Positions 1 to 9,601 of a stretch of DNA of 64,000 nucleotides are shown here, piece by piece. Source of the DNA: Magnetococcales bacterium (GTDB taxonomy: Bacteria; Pseudomonadota; Magnetococcia; Magnetococcales; Magnetaquicoccaceae); contig JADGAZ010000005.1 in NCBI GenBank assembly GCA_015231755.1, positions 124,001 through 188,000 on the forward strand, in the 5' to 3' direction. The notes beneath the pieces were generated by a model, which was not told the DNA's origin, did no database searches, and worked only from the letters and a program-made list of their open reading frames with translations. Made by a program: the position numbers and the translations under genes. Positions within the stretch are counted from its first letter, which is position 1. Every line of letters begins with the position of its first letter.

Positions 1-1584
1 CACCGGCTTGGTCAAGTGTCCGTTGCATCCTACGGCCAGACTCTCCTGTTTTTTGTCGCTGGTGGCGTGGGCGCTCAAGGCCAGGATGGTGAGCGGGGGC
101 AATCCTTGTTCCTGTTCCCACTGGCGGATGTTACGGGTCGCGGTCAGACCATCCATGATCGGCATTTCCAGATCCATCAGCACCAGATCAAACCGCTCCT
201 GTCCGATCCGTTCCAGGGCCTCTTGGCCGTTGTTGACCGTGACCACACACTCGTGGGACGACTCCAGATACAGTTGAAACAGAAACTGATTTTCGGAACA
301 ATCCTCTGCCAGCAGAATTTTCAGGCGGCGTGTTTCGGTTTCCAGGTTTGATGGGACTCCGCTGGATTGGGATTGGGGTTCGGCCTGACGCACCGGCAGG
401 GTGAAGTGGAAGCGGCTGCCTTCGTGCAGACGGCTTTCCAGCCAGATATCTCCCCCCATCATGGTCAACAGCTTGCGGGAGATGGACAGTCCCAGTCCGG
501 TCCCCCCATAACGACGGGTGATGCCCGTATCGGCCTGGGAGAACTGCTCGAAAATCCGGGTCTGGAACTCCGGAGCGATGCCGATGCCGGTGTCCGACAC
601 CGTACACAACAGCCGATCCGGCTGGGTGGGATGAAAATCCAGATCCACCTGAATTTCCCCCCGGTTGGTGAACTTGATGGCGTTGCCCAACAGGTTGAGC
701 AGAATCTGCCGCACCCGGCCATCGTCTCCCAGCATGGTGAGGCGGGTCGCGGGGGTGACGTTGACCTGGAGTTTCAGTCCTTTTTGTTCCGCGGACAGGC
801 GCATCAGGTGGGAGATCTCCTCCACCAGGGTACCGGGGGAATAGGGGGCTTCGTTCAGGGTGAACTGGCCGGATTCGATCCGGGAGTAGTCGAGAATGTC
901 GTTGATGATGGCCAGCAGCGCGCCACCGGAACGGTGCATCATTTCCACGAAGTGACGCTGCTCGGGTTTGAGTTCACTTTCCAGCAACACACCGCTCAAG
1001 CCCAGCACGATGTTCATCGGAGTGCGGATTTCATGGCTCATGGCGGCCAGGAAATCGCTTTTGCCCTTGGCGGCCCGTTCCGCCCGCTCCATGGCCTCCC
1101 GGAGTTCCTGTTCAATTTTTTCACGCTCATTGATTTCGTTCAATAATTTTGCATTGCTGGTGGCCAGTTCGTTGAGCAGTCGGGACATGGTGATGCGGCG
1201 ATAGTACAACTCCAGAAAAATCCGGATCTTGGACAACAGCGTATAATCGTCGATGGGCTTTTCGATGTAATCCACCGCCCCCACCCCATAGGCGTGGACC
1301 CGGTGGGAAAGATCCTTGTAGGCCGCGGTGACGAAAATGATCGGATAATCCCGGGTGCGTTCCTCGCCCCGCAGCAAGGTGGCCACCTCGTAACCATCCA
1401 TGTCCGGCATTTGCACGTCCAGCAGAATCAGCGCGAATTCGTGTTCCAGACAGAGATTCAAGGCCTGATTGCCCGATGACGCTTCCAGGATTTCCACCTG
1501 TACTTGGCGCAACAGTTTGCGCAAGGCCACGCGATTGGCCAACACGTCATCCACGATCAACAGCTTGGGCAAAGGTTCATTCAT
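1..1584 (-). CDS. Receiver-histidine kinase-receiver hybrid protein (3' end outside window)
   Basis: This is a soluble hybrid sensor kinase without membrane segments. The 528 visible residues hold an N-terminal receiver domain (about 5-122, phospho-Asp near 56 in LLDVQMPDMDG, Lys in the IEKP motif). A helical linker (130-170) and a HisKA domain follow, with the phospho-His near 184 (SHEIRTPMN). Next come an HATPase domain with N box (NLLGNAIKFTN) and G boxes (DTGIGI, GGTGLGL), and a second receiver that is still open at base 1 after the KPV motif. The ATG at 1584 is 15 bases downstream of the cheR stop and has AGGAT upstream. It is the last visible gene of the pil-aroB-kinase-cheR run and probably takes input from, or passes phosphate to, its neighbours. 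What lies beyond base 1 (for example an Hpt or output domain) cannot be seen. The partner assignment is inference. Confidence 0.9.
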   Translation of the reverse strand, partial: MNEPLPKLLIVDDVLANRVALRKLLRQVQVEILEASSGNQALNLCLEHEFALILLDVQMPDMDGYEVATLLRGEERTRDYPIIFVTAAYKDLSHRVHAYGVGAVDYIEKPIDDYTLLSKIRIFLELYYRRITMSRLLNELATSNAKLLNEINEREKIEQELREAMERAERAAKGKSDFLAAMSHEIRTPMNIVLGLSGVLLESELKPEQRHFVEMMHRSGGALLAIINDILDYSRIESGQFTLNEAPYSPGTLVEEISHLMRLSAEQKGLKLQVNVTPATRLTMLGDDGRVRQILLNLLGNAIKFTNRGEIQVDLDFHPTQPDRLLCTVSDTGIGIAPEFQTRIFEQFSQADTGITRRYGGTGLGLSISRKLLTMMGGDIWLESRLHEGSRFHFTLPVRQAEPQSQSSGVPSNLETETRRLKILLAEDCSENQFLFQLYLESSHECVVTVNNGQEALERIGQERFDLVLMDLEMPIMDGLTATRNIRQWEQEQGLPPLTILALSAHATSDKKQESLAVGCNGHLTKPV

Positions 1585-1599
1585 GACGGCACATCCTGG

Positions 1600-2448
1600 T
1601 CATGGGGGGGAAGGATCGGATTGGGGGGGGCGGGAGCGGTAGATCCGGCATCCCGGATCCAGTTCTGTGAAGCGGGATTCTTCGGTGGTTCCCAGCAATC
1701 TCTCCTGGGGGCCCAGACAGAGAAATCCGCCCCGTACCAGACTTTTGCGAAAGACGCCGAGTACCCGGTTTCTCAGTTCGTCGTTGAAGTAAATCAGAAC
1801 GTTGGCGCAGTAGATCAGATGGGTTTCGGCGAAGTCCCCATCCGACACCAGATTGTGGTGGGCGAAGACGATCTTGTGGCGGATCTGATCGTGGATGGTG
1901 GCCGAATGGTCATGGCGGTGAAAATACGCCTCCAGCGCCCGTTTTCCGCCGGACAATTGGTAATTCCTGGAGAATTGCCGCAGTTTGTCCGCGGAGAAGA
2001 CCCCGGATTCCGCCTGGGCGAGGGCGGTGTCGTTGATGTCGGTGGCAAACAGGGTGGTCTGGTTGAGCAATCCTTCTTCGTGCAGCAAGATGGCCAGGGA
2101 GTAGGCCTCCTCTCCGGTGGCGCAGCCGGGCAGCCAGAGCTGAATGCGGGGATAGGTGGCCAGATAGGGTATCACCTGATCCCGCAACCCCAGATACAGG
2201 GGCGGATCCCGGAACATCTCCGTGACCGGCACCGATACATGGGCGATCACCTCGTCCACGAAGGTGGTATCGTGGAGCAGTCTGGGGATCATCGCCGACA
2301 GGGTATGGTATCCCAGGGTGATGGAGAGGGTATGCAGACGCCGCTCCAGGGAAGCGCGGGCGTATTGGCTGAAATCATAGCCATGACGCAGACGCAAGGA
2401 TTCCAGCAGCAGTTGCACTTCGATGGCGTGAATCTGGAGGTCGGTCAT
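1600..2448 (-). CDS. cheR: CheR-type chemotaxis protein methyltransferase
   Basis: This is an S-adenosylmethionine-dependent protein-glutamate methyltransferase of the CheR family, 282 aa. In chemotaxis such enzymes methylate receptor glutamates. The N-terminal helical domain (about 1-75) is followed by the methyltransferase core: VTEMFRDP, the SAM-binding LPGCATGEEAYS, FATDIND, and the terminal CANVLIYFN motif where most CheR proteins have CRNVLIYF. The ATG at 2448 overlaps the stop of the upstream hybrid kinase by 4 bp, so translation is likely coupled. The open frame extends further upstream, but that stretch lies inside the kinase gene and does not look like CheR. Its place between two hybrid kinases rather than beside cheA/cheW suggests that it serves the local signalling pathway and not the main flagellar chemosensory array. 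That role is inference. Confidence 0.9.
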   Translation of the reverse strand: MTDLQIHAIEVQLLLESLRLRHGYDFSQYARASLERRLHTLSITLGYHTLSAMIPRLLHDTTFVDEVIAHVSVPVTEMFRDPPLYLGLRDQVIPYLATYPRIQLWLPGCATGEEAYSLAILLHEEGLLNQTTLFATDINDTALAQAESGVFSADKLRQFSRNYQLSGGKRALEAYFHRHDHSATIHDQIRHKIVFAHHNLVSDGDFAETHLIYCANVLIYFNDELRNRVLGVFRKSLVRGGFLCLGPQERLLGTTEESRFTELDPGCRIYRSRPPQSDPSPP

Positions 2449-5400
2449 GATGTTTGGGTGAGCCAGTGGTGCATCATGGCCATGAGTTTGTCCAGATCCA
2501 CGGGTTTGGCCAGATAGTCGTTGGCACCGGCCTGTTGACATTTTTCCCGTTCGCCGCTCATGGCCTTGGCGGTGAGGGCCACAATGGGCAGGGTGCGCCA
2601 CTGCTCGTGGCTGCGAATGGTGCGCATGGCGGTGTAGCCGTCCATCTCCGGCATCATGATGTCCATGATCACCAGATCGATTTCCGGATGGGCCTGCAAC
2701 TGGGTCACGGAGCGCACTCCGTCCTGGGCCATGAGCACCTGGAGTCCACGGGCGCGCAACGCCTTGGAAAGGGCGAAGATGTTGCGCATGTCATCGTCTA
2801 CGATCAAGACCGTCTTGTCCTTGAGGGCCGGAATCTGGTGGATCGCGGGATTGGCGGCGGTGGCCGGCGGAAACGAACCGGTGGGAGTCTGCTGCATCTG
2901 GTGGAGAAACTGGGCCACCTCCTCTTGCAGCCGTTCCGGGGAACGTTCCCCCTTGATGATGATGTGATCGGTGAATTGCCGCAGATAGAGGGTCTCCTGA
3001 TCGGACAACATCCGGCCCGAATAGATGATCACCGGCGGCAGTCGCAATCCATTGGTGGTGGCTCGTTCCAGCAGTTCGAATCCGCTGACCCCCCGCAGAT
3101 TCAGATCCAGCACCATGCAGCAGAAAGTCTCCTCCCCCAGTCGCGCCAGGGCCTCTTCCGCCTTGGCCACGCAGGTGGTTTTCACCTCCGTGGACTCCAG
3201 CAGCGTGGCGATGGCCTTGCGGGCGTTGGGGTCATCCTCGATCACCAGCACATGGCGGGGATGCAACAGCCCTCCCTGGGTCCGGGCGATCCGGTTCATG
3301 ACGGTTTCGATCTGTTCCCGTCCGATGGGCTTGACCCAATAGTCCGCGGCCCCCTGGGCGGTGCCGAAGGCGCTTTCGTCCCGGGCCGAGATGACATGAA
3401 CCGGAATGTCCCGGGTCACCGGATTGGCCTTGAGTTGCTTGAGTACGCTCCAGCCATCCATGTCCGGCAGGGTCAGATCCAAAATCACCCCCGCGGGCAG
3501 ATGGCGGATGGCCAGGGTCAACCCGTGTTCTCCGTCTGTGGCCATGATGGGGGAAAATCCCTTTCCCTGGGACAGTTCGTTGAGAATACGGGAAAAGACT
3601 GGATCGTCTTCGATGATCAGGATGGTTTTTTTCCGCAGGGGCGCGGTCACAGGCGCTGCGGCGACGGGGTGAGGCGGATCCGTGAGCCGGGGTTGGGGGA
3701 CCGGGGTGGCAGGGGGGACGGTTTCTTCGGAGGCCTCCGAAACCGGGAGCGGAATCGGCAGGGTGAGGGTGAAACGACTGCCGGATCCGGGGATGCTGGA
3801 GACCTGGATCTGTCCTCCCAGCAAGATGGCCAGTTCCCGGGCGATGGTCAATCCCAGACCCGTTCCTCCATGGCGGCGGCTGGTGGTGCCATCCACCTGT
3901 TGAAAAGCCTGGAAGATTCGTTCCTCCTGTCCGGCTGGAATGCCGATGCCGGTATCGTGAACCGTCCAGGCGAGCCACTCCCGTTTATCCGGGGCCGAGG
4001 GGGGAGGGAAGGGAGGGGGGATTTTGTCCACGGTGAGGGTGACTTCCCCCTGATCGGTGAACTTGATGGCGTTGGCGAGCAGATTGGTGAGAATCCGGCC
4101 CAGTTTGTGGGGATCGGTGCGCAGGGTGGCCGGTGTGTGGGGGGTGGCCCGCAGGGTCAGGGTCAGGGCTTTGTCCCGGGCCAAGGGGGTGAAACGACGC
4201 TCCAGGTTTGTGAGCATTTGCACCACACTCACCGGCTCCAGGGCCAGTTCCATCTTGCCGGACTCCACCTTGGCCAGATCCAGGATGTCGTTGATCAGCA
4301 TCAGCAGATCCTGACCGCTGTCGTGGATGATCTGGGCCGATTCCTTTTGGTCTTCGTTGAGGTTGCCTTCCGGGTTGATGGCCAGGGCGCGGGCCAGAAT
4401 CAGTAGACTGTTCAACGGGGTGCGCAACTCGTGGGACATGTTGGCCAGGAATTCGGACTTGTAACGGGAGGCCTGTTCCAGCTCGGCGGCGTTGCGTTCC
4501 GCGATCTGCCGGGCCTCTTGCAAGGCGCGGGTGTGGCGTTCCAGGGTTTCGTTTTTGGTGCGCAACTCTTCGTTGGCGATTTGCAGGGCTTCCCCTTGGG
4601 TGGTGAGTTCCTCTTCCGAGCGGCGCAACTCCATGGCCTGCTGTTCCAGGGTTTCGCTTTTGGAACGCAACGTTTCATTGATCACCTGCAACTCTTCCCC
4701 CTGGACCTGGAGCTCGGCTTCGGATTGGCGGAGTTGTTGCGCCTGGGATTCGGATTGCTGCAACAGATTGCGGGTGCGTTGCAGGCGGTAGAGGCTTTCG
4801 AGATTGATGCCGATGACCGGTTGAATGGTTTCCAGCAAGGCGTGATGGGTCGGGGTGAACTCCCGGAAGGAGGCGATCTCCACCACTCCCAGGGTGCGTT
4901 CCTGAAAGCGCAAGGGTATCAGGATCAGGGCTTGGGGTTTGGCCTCTCCCAGGCCGGAGGCGATCTTGACATACTCTTTGGGCACGTCGGAAAGCTGAAT
5001 GGTCTGACCGGTTTGGGCGCACAGTCCCACCTGGGTCTCGCCCAGAGGAATGGTGAGCCGGGCCTGTTTCATGTCTTCCAGACCGTAGCCCCCTTTGAGT
5101 TCCAACACCTTTTTGTCTTCGTTGTGGAGATAACAGGCCCCGTGACTGCCGTTGAGCAACGGGGTCAGGTGGTGAATCACCTGATGGGCGAACAGACCCG
5201 GATCCGAGAGTTGCTGCAACTGCACCGACAGGTGATTGACCTGACTCTTGATCCAGGACTCTTCATCGATATGCCGGGCCATGCCCTGAAGGATTCCAAT
5301 GGAGCGGGCCAGGGTCCCGAACTCGTCTTTTCTTTCGGTGCCGGGTATGGCGATGGTGAAGTTTTTGGCGGCGAGTTGGGTGACGGACTCGTTCATCTCC

Positions 5401-6062
5401 CGCAGGGGACGGGTGATGGCCCGGGTGGCCAGGATCGCCACCACCAGACCGAACAGCATGATGGCCGAAAAAAACAGCAGCACCACCTGTCGGGCCGCCG
5501 TCGCGCTTTGATCGAACTCCCCGGAGAGGGAGAGAACCTTGTTTTGGGCAAACTGGACGATATAGTTGATATTCTCGTTGATCCGATCCACCCGTTTCAG
5601 GTACTCCGAGGTGGTGTGCAGCGCTTGGGCCTCCGGGGTGCGGTTGTCCAGGATCAAGACGATTTCCCGTTGGTGCAGGGCGTGCCACCAAGTATCCAGG
5701 AGGGTCTGGGTCTCGATGACACGGTTCATGTCACCCAGAAATCGTTCCTGGATGATTCTCATGTTCTCATTCAGGTCGCTCCAGGACTCCTGAAGCTGAT
5801 GCTCGATCTTTTGGATGTCGTCGGGGGATTGGGGGGTGAGGATCAGGTCGCTGTACAGTCGTATTTCGATGATACGTTTTTCCAGACGGAGCGCGGCTTT
5901 GGTGACGGTGAAAGGGTGTTTGACCAGTCGGTCGTGGATGTTGGCGAGTTTTTGATTCTGGGTGTCGAAGAGCAGGAACTGCATGATCAATAAAATAATA
6001 AGTATCGAAAATCCCGCAGAAATACGATAAGCGATGGGAATATGATGGATGGATCGATTCAT
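2445..6062 (-). CDS. Membrane hybrid histidine kinase with HAMP, GAF and three receiver domains
   Basis: This is a 1205-aa inner-membrane sensor kinase. Two membrane segments (about residues 13-33 and 192-214) flank a helical periplasmic region. Then come a HAMP linker, a GAF domain (roughly 285-420), a long heptad-rich coiled coil with a duplicated 35-residue unit, HisKA (NMSHELRTPLNS), and HATPase (DTGIGI, GGTGLGL). Three receivers follow. Receivers 1 and 3 have the full acidic pair, phospho-Asp and KP motif. Receiver 2 has IIKG in place of the KP motif. A proline-rich linker separates kinase and receivers. Its Shine-Dalgarno sequence (TAAGGAGAG) contains the aroB stop codon, and its stop overlaps cheR, so it belongs to the pilM-aroB operon. 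The ligand is unknown. GAF and coiled coil could integrate cytoplasmic and membrane signals. Confidence 0.92.
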   Translation of the reverse strand: MNRSIHHIPIAYRISAGFSILIILLIMQFLLFDTQNQKLANIHDRLVKHPFTVTKAALRLEKRIIEIRLYSDLILTPQSPDDIQKIEHQLQESWSDLNENMRIIQERFLGDMNRVIETQTLLDTWWHALHQREIVLILDNRTPEAQALHTTSEYLKRVDRINENINYIVQFAQNKVLSLSGEFDQSATAARQVVLLFFSAIMLFGLVVAILATRAITRPLREMNESVTQLAAKNFTIAIPGTERKDEFGTLARSIGILQGMARHIDEESWIKSQVNHLSVQLQQLSDPGLFAHQVIHHLTPLLNGSHGACYLHNEDKKVLELKGGYGLEDMKQARLTIPLGETQVGLCAQTGQTIQLSDVPKEYVKIASGLGEAKPQALILIPLRFQERTLGVVEIASFREFTPTHHALLETIQPVIGINLESLYRLQRTRNLLQQSESQAQQLRQSEAELQVQGEELQVINETLRSKSETLEQQAMELRRSEEELTTQGEALQIANEELRTKNETLERHTRALQEARQIAERNAAELEQASRYKSEFLANMSHELRTPLNSLLILARALAINPEGNLNEDQKESAQIIHDSGQDLLMLINDILDLAKVESGKMELALEPVSVVQMLTNLERRFTPLARDKALTLTLRATPHTPATLRTDPHKLGRILTNLLANAIKFTDQGEVTLTVDKIPPPFPPPSAPDKREWLAWTVHDTGIGIPAGQEERIFQAFQQVDGTTSRRHGGTGLGLTIARELAILLGGQIQVSSIPGSGSRFTLTLPIPLPVSEASEETVPPATPVPQPRLTDPPHPVAAAPVTAPLRKKTILIIEDDPVFSRILNELSQGKGFSPIMATDGEHGLTLAIRHLPAGVILDLTLPDMDGWSVLKQLKANPVTRDIPVHVISARDESAFGTAQGAADYWVKPIGREQIETVMNRIARTQGGLLHPRHVLVIEDDPNARKAIATLLESTEVKTTCVAKAEEALARLGEETFCCMVLDLNLRGVSGFELLERATTNGLRLPPVIIYSGRMLSDQETLYLRQFTDHIIIKGERSPERLQEEVAQFLHQMQQTPTGSFPPATAANPAIHQIPALKDKTVLIVDDDMRNIFALSKALRARGLQVLMAQDGVRSVTQLQAHPEIDLVIMDIMMPEMDGYTAMRTIRSHEQWRTLPIVALTAKAMSGEREKCQQAGANDYLAKPVDLDKLMAMMHHWLTQTS

Positions 6063-6071
6063 GCCCTCTCC

Positions 6072-7184
6072 TTAGCGAGTGGTCATTGGCTCCATGTTGG
6101 CCGCGAGAGTGGCCCTCAACTCCTCCCCCGAAGGATTGTCCCGCACCACAGCCCGTCCGACGGTTTCGGGCAGGATAAAGCGAATGTTGCCAAATGCAAC
6201 CTTCTTATCGTGTATCATGGCTTCCAGATAGTGGTCAACCGGATACGCGGGCAGTCGGGTCGGCAGTCCGGCCCGTTGAATCAGGGCGCAGACCCGTTCG
6301 GTCTCCGCTGCCGGGCACAGGCCGACGCGGGTGGCGAAACGGGCGGCGGCCACCATGCCCGCAGCCACGGCCTCGCCGTGCAGCCAGGTGTCGTAGCCGG
6401 TCAGAGACTCGATGGCGTGACCAAAGGTATGACCAAAATTCAGCAGTGCCCGGGCGCCTTGTTCCCGTTCGTCCATGGCCACGATTTCCGCCTTGATGGC
6501 GCAGCAGCGGTACAGCAGTTCGGTGAGCAGGGGGGCGTCTCCGGCCAGGATGGTCTCCAGGCGCTCTTCCAGCAGATCGAACAACTCTTTGTCCCAGATG
6601 ACCCCGTATTTGATCACCTCCGCCAGTCCGGCCCGTTGTTCCCGCTGGGGCAGGGTGGCCAGGGTATCCACATCCATCAGCACCAGACAGGGTTGATGAA
6701 AGGCGCCGATCAGATTTTTGCCCAGCGGATGGTTGATACCGGTCTTGCCTCCCACCGAGGCGTCCACCTGGGCCAACAAGGTGGTGGGCACCTGCACGAA
6801 AGGTACGCCCCGTTGATGACAGGCGGCGGCGAAACCGGTCATGTCGCCGATCACCCCGCCTCCCAGAGCCAACAGGGCGTCACCCCGCTCGAAACGGTTT
6901 GCGATCAGGGCGTCGAAAATGCGTTGCAAGGTGATCCAGTTCTTGTGGGTCTCCCCGTCTGGCAGGATGACGGGGGTGACCCGGAATCCCGCCTCTTCCA
7001 GCGACTGCCGGGTTGGGGCGAGATACAAAGGCGCCACGGTTTCGTTGCTCACCAGGGCGATCCGTTGGCCGCGAAACCTTTTTTTCAGCTCCGGGCCGAT
7101 TCCGGACAGAATCCCGGAGCCGATGAGAATGTCATAAGAGCGTGGACCAAGCTCCACGGTCAGGGTGCGCAGGGTTGGATTCAT
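6072..7184 (-). CDS. aroB: 3-dehydroquinate synthase
   Basis: This enzyme converts DAHP to 3-dehydroquinate, the second step of the shikimate pathway, in the cytoplasm with NAD and a divalent metal. The product is 370 aa, normal for AroB. Visible motifs are the substrate and NAD-binding GGGVIGDMTGF, VDASVGGKTGIN followed by GKNLIGAFHQP, the metal-binding region around AEVIKYG, and histidines in NFGHTFGHAIE and HGEAVAAGM. The ATG at 7184 overlaps the pilQ stop by 4 bp. In many gammaproteobacteria pilMNOPQ is followed by aroK and aroB. Here aroK is absent and aroB directly follows pilQ. Its stop codon sits inside the ribosome-binding site of the next kinase gene, so all are expected on one transcript. 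Confidence 0.97.
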   Translation of the reverse strand: MNPTLRTLTVELGPRSYDILIGSGILSGIGPELKKRFRGQRIALVSNETVAPLYLAPTRQSLEEAGFRVTPVILPDGETHKNWITLQRIFDALIANRFERGDALLALGGGVIGDMTGFAAACHQRGVPFVQVPTTLLAQVDASVGGKTGINHPLGKNLIGAFHQPCLVLMDVDTLATLPQREQRAGLAEVIKYGVIWDKELFDLLEERLETILAGDAPLLTELLYRCCAIKAEIVAMDEREQGARALLNFGHTFGHAIESLTGYDTWLHGEAVAAGMVAAARFATRVGLCPAAETERVCALIQRAGLPTRLPAYPVDHYLEAMIHDKKVAFGNIRFILPETVGRAVVRDNPSGEELRATLAANMEPMTTR

Positions 7185-9601
7185 GGGGTTTGCTCGATGA
7201 TGCGGGGGGTGATGAAGACCATCAATTCCACTTGTTTGTTGTCCTGGCTCTCCTGCCGGAACAGTCGGCCCAGCAGGGGGATTTCGCTGAGTTGGGGAAT
7301 GCCCAGGGTGCGATCGCTCTCTTTGGTGCGATAGATGCCACCCAGCACAATGGTTTCCCCATCCTTCACCAAGGCGTTGGTGGTGATCTCCTGCTTGCTG
7401 ATGGGGGGCGGAGCCACACCGCTGCTGGCACCCACTTCGTTGTTGGTGGTCACCACATCCAGGATGATGTATCCGTTGGGGGTGATCTGGGGGGTGACGG
7501 TCAGGCTCAAGGTGGCGTCGATATACGAATAGGTGACCGCGCCGGTGGAGTCCCGGGTCGGATAGGGCTGGCTGGAGCCCTGGGTGATGATGGCCTTTTG
7601 TTTGTTGGTGGTGAGAATGCGGGGACTGGCGATGGCAGTCAGTTTGCCGGTGTTTTCCATGGCTCCGAGTTCGATGTCCAGATCCAGCATGGGGGAGATG
7701 GTCCCCAGATGCAATCCCACACTGCCGAAACCCGGCGTGCCGGGAGAGGCGGGCATGAAGGGAAAGTTCATGGGGGGGCTGGTGGTCATGGGCAGTCGGG
7801 GGGAGTCGTTTGTGGCGGAACTGACGGTGTGGACCTCGTTGGCATTGCTGATGCCGCTGGACAGGGCCCATTTGTCGTTTTTCTTGTAATTGAACCCCCA
7901 GTTGATGCCCAGTGAGGCGGCGTTGTCCCGGGAGACCTCCACGATGCGCGCCTCGATGAGTACCTGGGGAATGGGATGATCCAGTTTGCTCACCAGTTCG
8001 CGGATTTGAGCCAGATTTCCCGCCACTTCCTTGACGATCAGCGTGTTGGTGCGCTGGTCCAAGGCGACGCTCCCCTGTTCGGAAAGAATGCGGGTGCCTT
8101 TGGTCTGGTCCCCCTCTTGGAGCAGGGCCTTGATTTTATCCGCCTGGGCGAAGCTGACCGGAATCATTTCGGTCACCACCGGTTCCAGTTGTTTTTGATT
8201 GTTCTGCTCGACGATGCGGGCCTTGGCGGTTTTCTGGATCTCTTCCAGCGGGGCGATGCGCAGCACATTGCCCTGTCGCACCTTGCCCAACTGTTTGGCT
8301 TCGAGCATCAGATCCAGGGCCTGATCCCAGGGCACCTCTTCGAGGCGCATGGTCAGGGTGCCGGTGACGCTGTCGGCCAGGATGATGTTGATCTTGGCGA
8401 TTTCGGCCATGAAACGCAGAGCGTTTTGAATGTCGATCTCCTTGACATCCAGGGAGACCTTCTGCCCCGAATAGGGGAATTCCGGCAGCGCGTTGGCATC
8501 CGGGTTGGTGAGGGGTTTGACCCGCACCAGCAGTTCCCGGTCTTTTTGGAGGATATCGTGGAGACCGGCGGAACGGTTCAAGTGCAAGGTGGCCACGAGG
8601 TTTTCCCCTTCGGGCTTCAGATCCACGTATTCCACGGGGCCGCCGAAGGCGCGCACATCCATGCGCCGGATCCACTTTTCGGCGGCTTTGGTTTTTTTGA
8701 GCTGGATGGTCAGGGTGTTGCCCTGGCGCTGGCCCTGGGCGGCGAAGCCTTCCCGGTCCAACAGGATGCGGGTCACCGCGTCCGTGCCATCCCGGGCGAA
8801 AGTGACCTGATTCACCGCAGGGGTGCCGGCCACATCCGGGCGCAAGGTCAACTGGATCAACGGTCCTCCCGCGTCCTGGCTGGCCCGGTAGGCGATGCCC
8901 GCGTGGGCCAGATCCACCACCAGCCGGGTCTTGCCGGGGGCGCTGGCCAGTTGGGCGCGCAGCACTTCCGGCGTGGAGACGGTGAGGGTCTTGGGTTCGG
9001 CGGGGCCGGGGATGCCTGGCAGATCCACCACCATGCGGGGGGGATCTTCGGTGCGGAAGATTTTCGGTTCCGGAAAGGGGCCGGTGCCCAGAAAACGGAT
9101 TTCACTGCCTTCGGTCACCCGGGTGATGCGAGTGTCGCGGATTTCCGGACGGTTTTTGCTCTCCTGGCCTTTTTTATTGGCCAACACGGTCAGTTCCAGC
9201 CCCGAGGCGGTCTCCTTGAGGTCGTATTCCAGCATGGACGGCAGGGTCAATTCCAGTTGACCGTCGTGCTCCGGGGTCTCTCCGGGAAACAGACCCGCCA
9301 CCGTGGACAGGTTGATCAGGCGGGGTTGGATGGCGTGATCCAGCAGGGTCTTGGGAAAGATCAGCAGAATTCTGGGGGGATCGCTTTTTTGATAGAGCTG
9401 ATGGGTGAGGGGACCATCGGCTTTCACGAGGATGCGGGTGCCGTTGGACTCCTCCCGGGCGGTGACTTCGAGGATGCGTGTTGGGGGCTTGGCGGTTTGT
9501 TGCGCCGGGTCGGTGGCTTCGGGAGCGGGTTGGGACGCCAGACATCCGGCCAGCAACAGCAGCGCGAAGAACGATGACAGGAACGAAGCGGAGCGCATCA
9601 T
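7181..9601 (-). CDS. pilQ: Type IV pilus secretin PilQ
   Basis: This is the outer-membrane secretin that forms the channel through which the type IV pilus passes. It has 806 aa. The N-terminus is a lipoprotein signal (LLLLAGC, Cys 20), so it may be lipidated without a separate pilotin. AMIN-type beta domains follow (about 40-330), which in PilQ bind peptidoglycan. Then come the secretin N domains (SLDVKEIDIQNALRFMAEI and the following repeat) and the C-terminal secretin barrel (from about 590), ending in VELMVFITPRII, the typical secretin signature. The start is one of two adjacent ATGs (9601 or 9598). The first overlaps the pilP stop as ATGA. It is the last gene of pilMNOPQ. Confidence 0.96.
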   Translation of the reverse strand: MMRSASFLSSFFALLLLAGCLASQPAPEATDPAQQTAKPPTRILEVTAREESNGTRILVKADGPLTHQLYQKSDPPRILLIFPKTLLDHAIQPRLINLSTVAGLFPGETPEHDGQLELTLPSMLEYDLKETASGLELTVLANKKGQESKNRPEIRDTRITRVTEGSEIRFLGTGPFPEPKIFRTEDPPRMVVDLPGIPGPAEPKTLTVSTPEVLRAQLASAPGKTRLVVDLAHAGIAYRASQDAGGPLIQLTLRPDVAGTPAVNQVTFARDGTDAVTRILLDREGFAAQGQRQGNTLTIQLKKTKAAEKWIRRMDVRAFGGPVEYVDLKPEGENLVATLHLNRSAGLHDILQKDRELLVRVKPLTNPDANALPEFPYSGQKVSLDVKEIDIQNALRFMAEIAKINIILADSVTGTLTMRLEEVPWDQALDLMLEAKQLGKVRQGNVLRIAPLEEIQKTAKARIVEQNNQKQLEPVVTEMIPVSFAQADKIKALLQEGDQTKGTRILSEQGSVALDQRTNTLIVKEVAGNLAQIRELVSKLDHPIPQVLIEARIVEVSRDNAASLGINWGFNYKKNDKWALSSGISNANEVHTVSSATNDSPRLPMTTSPPMNFPFMPASPGTPGFGSVGLHLGTISPMLDLDIELGAMENTGKLTAIASPRILTTNKQKAIITQGSSQPYPTRDSTGAVTYSYIDATLSLTVTPQITPNGYIILDVVTTNNEVGASSGVAPPPISKQEITTNALVKDGETIVLGGIYRTKESDRTLGIPQLSEIPLLGRLFRQESQDNKQVELMVFITPRIIEQTP

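Noticed and set aside
2454-5993. Long plus-strand frames (650 and 520 codons) opposite the GAF hybrid kinase
   Set aside because: They are antisense shadows with no motif or ribosome-binding site, while the minus-strand gene is complete.
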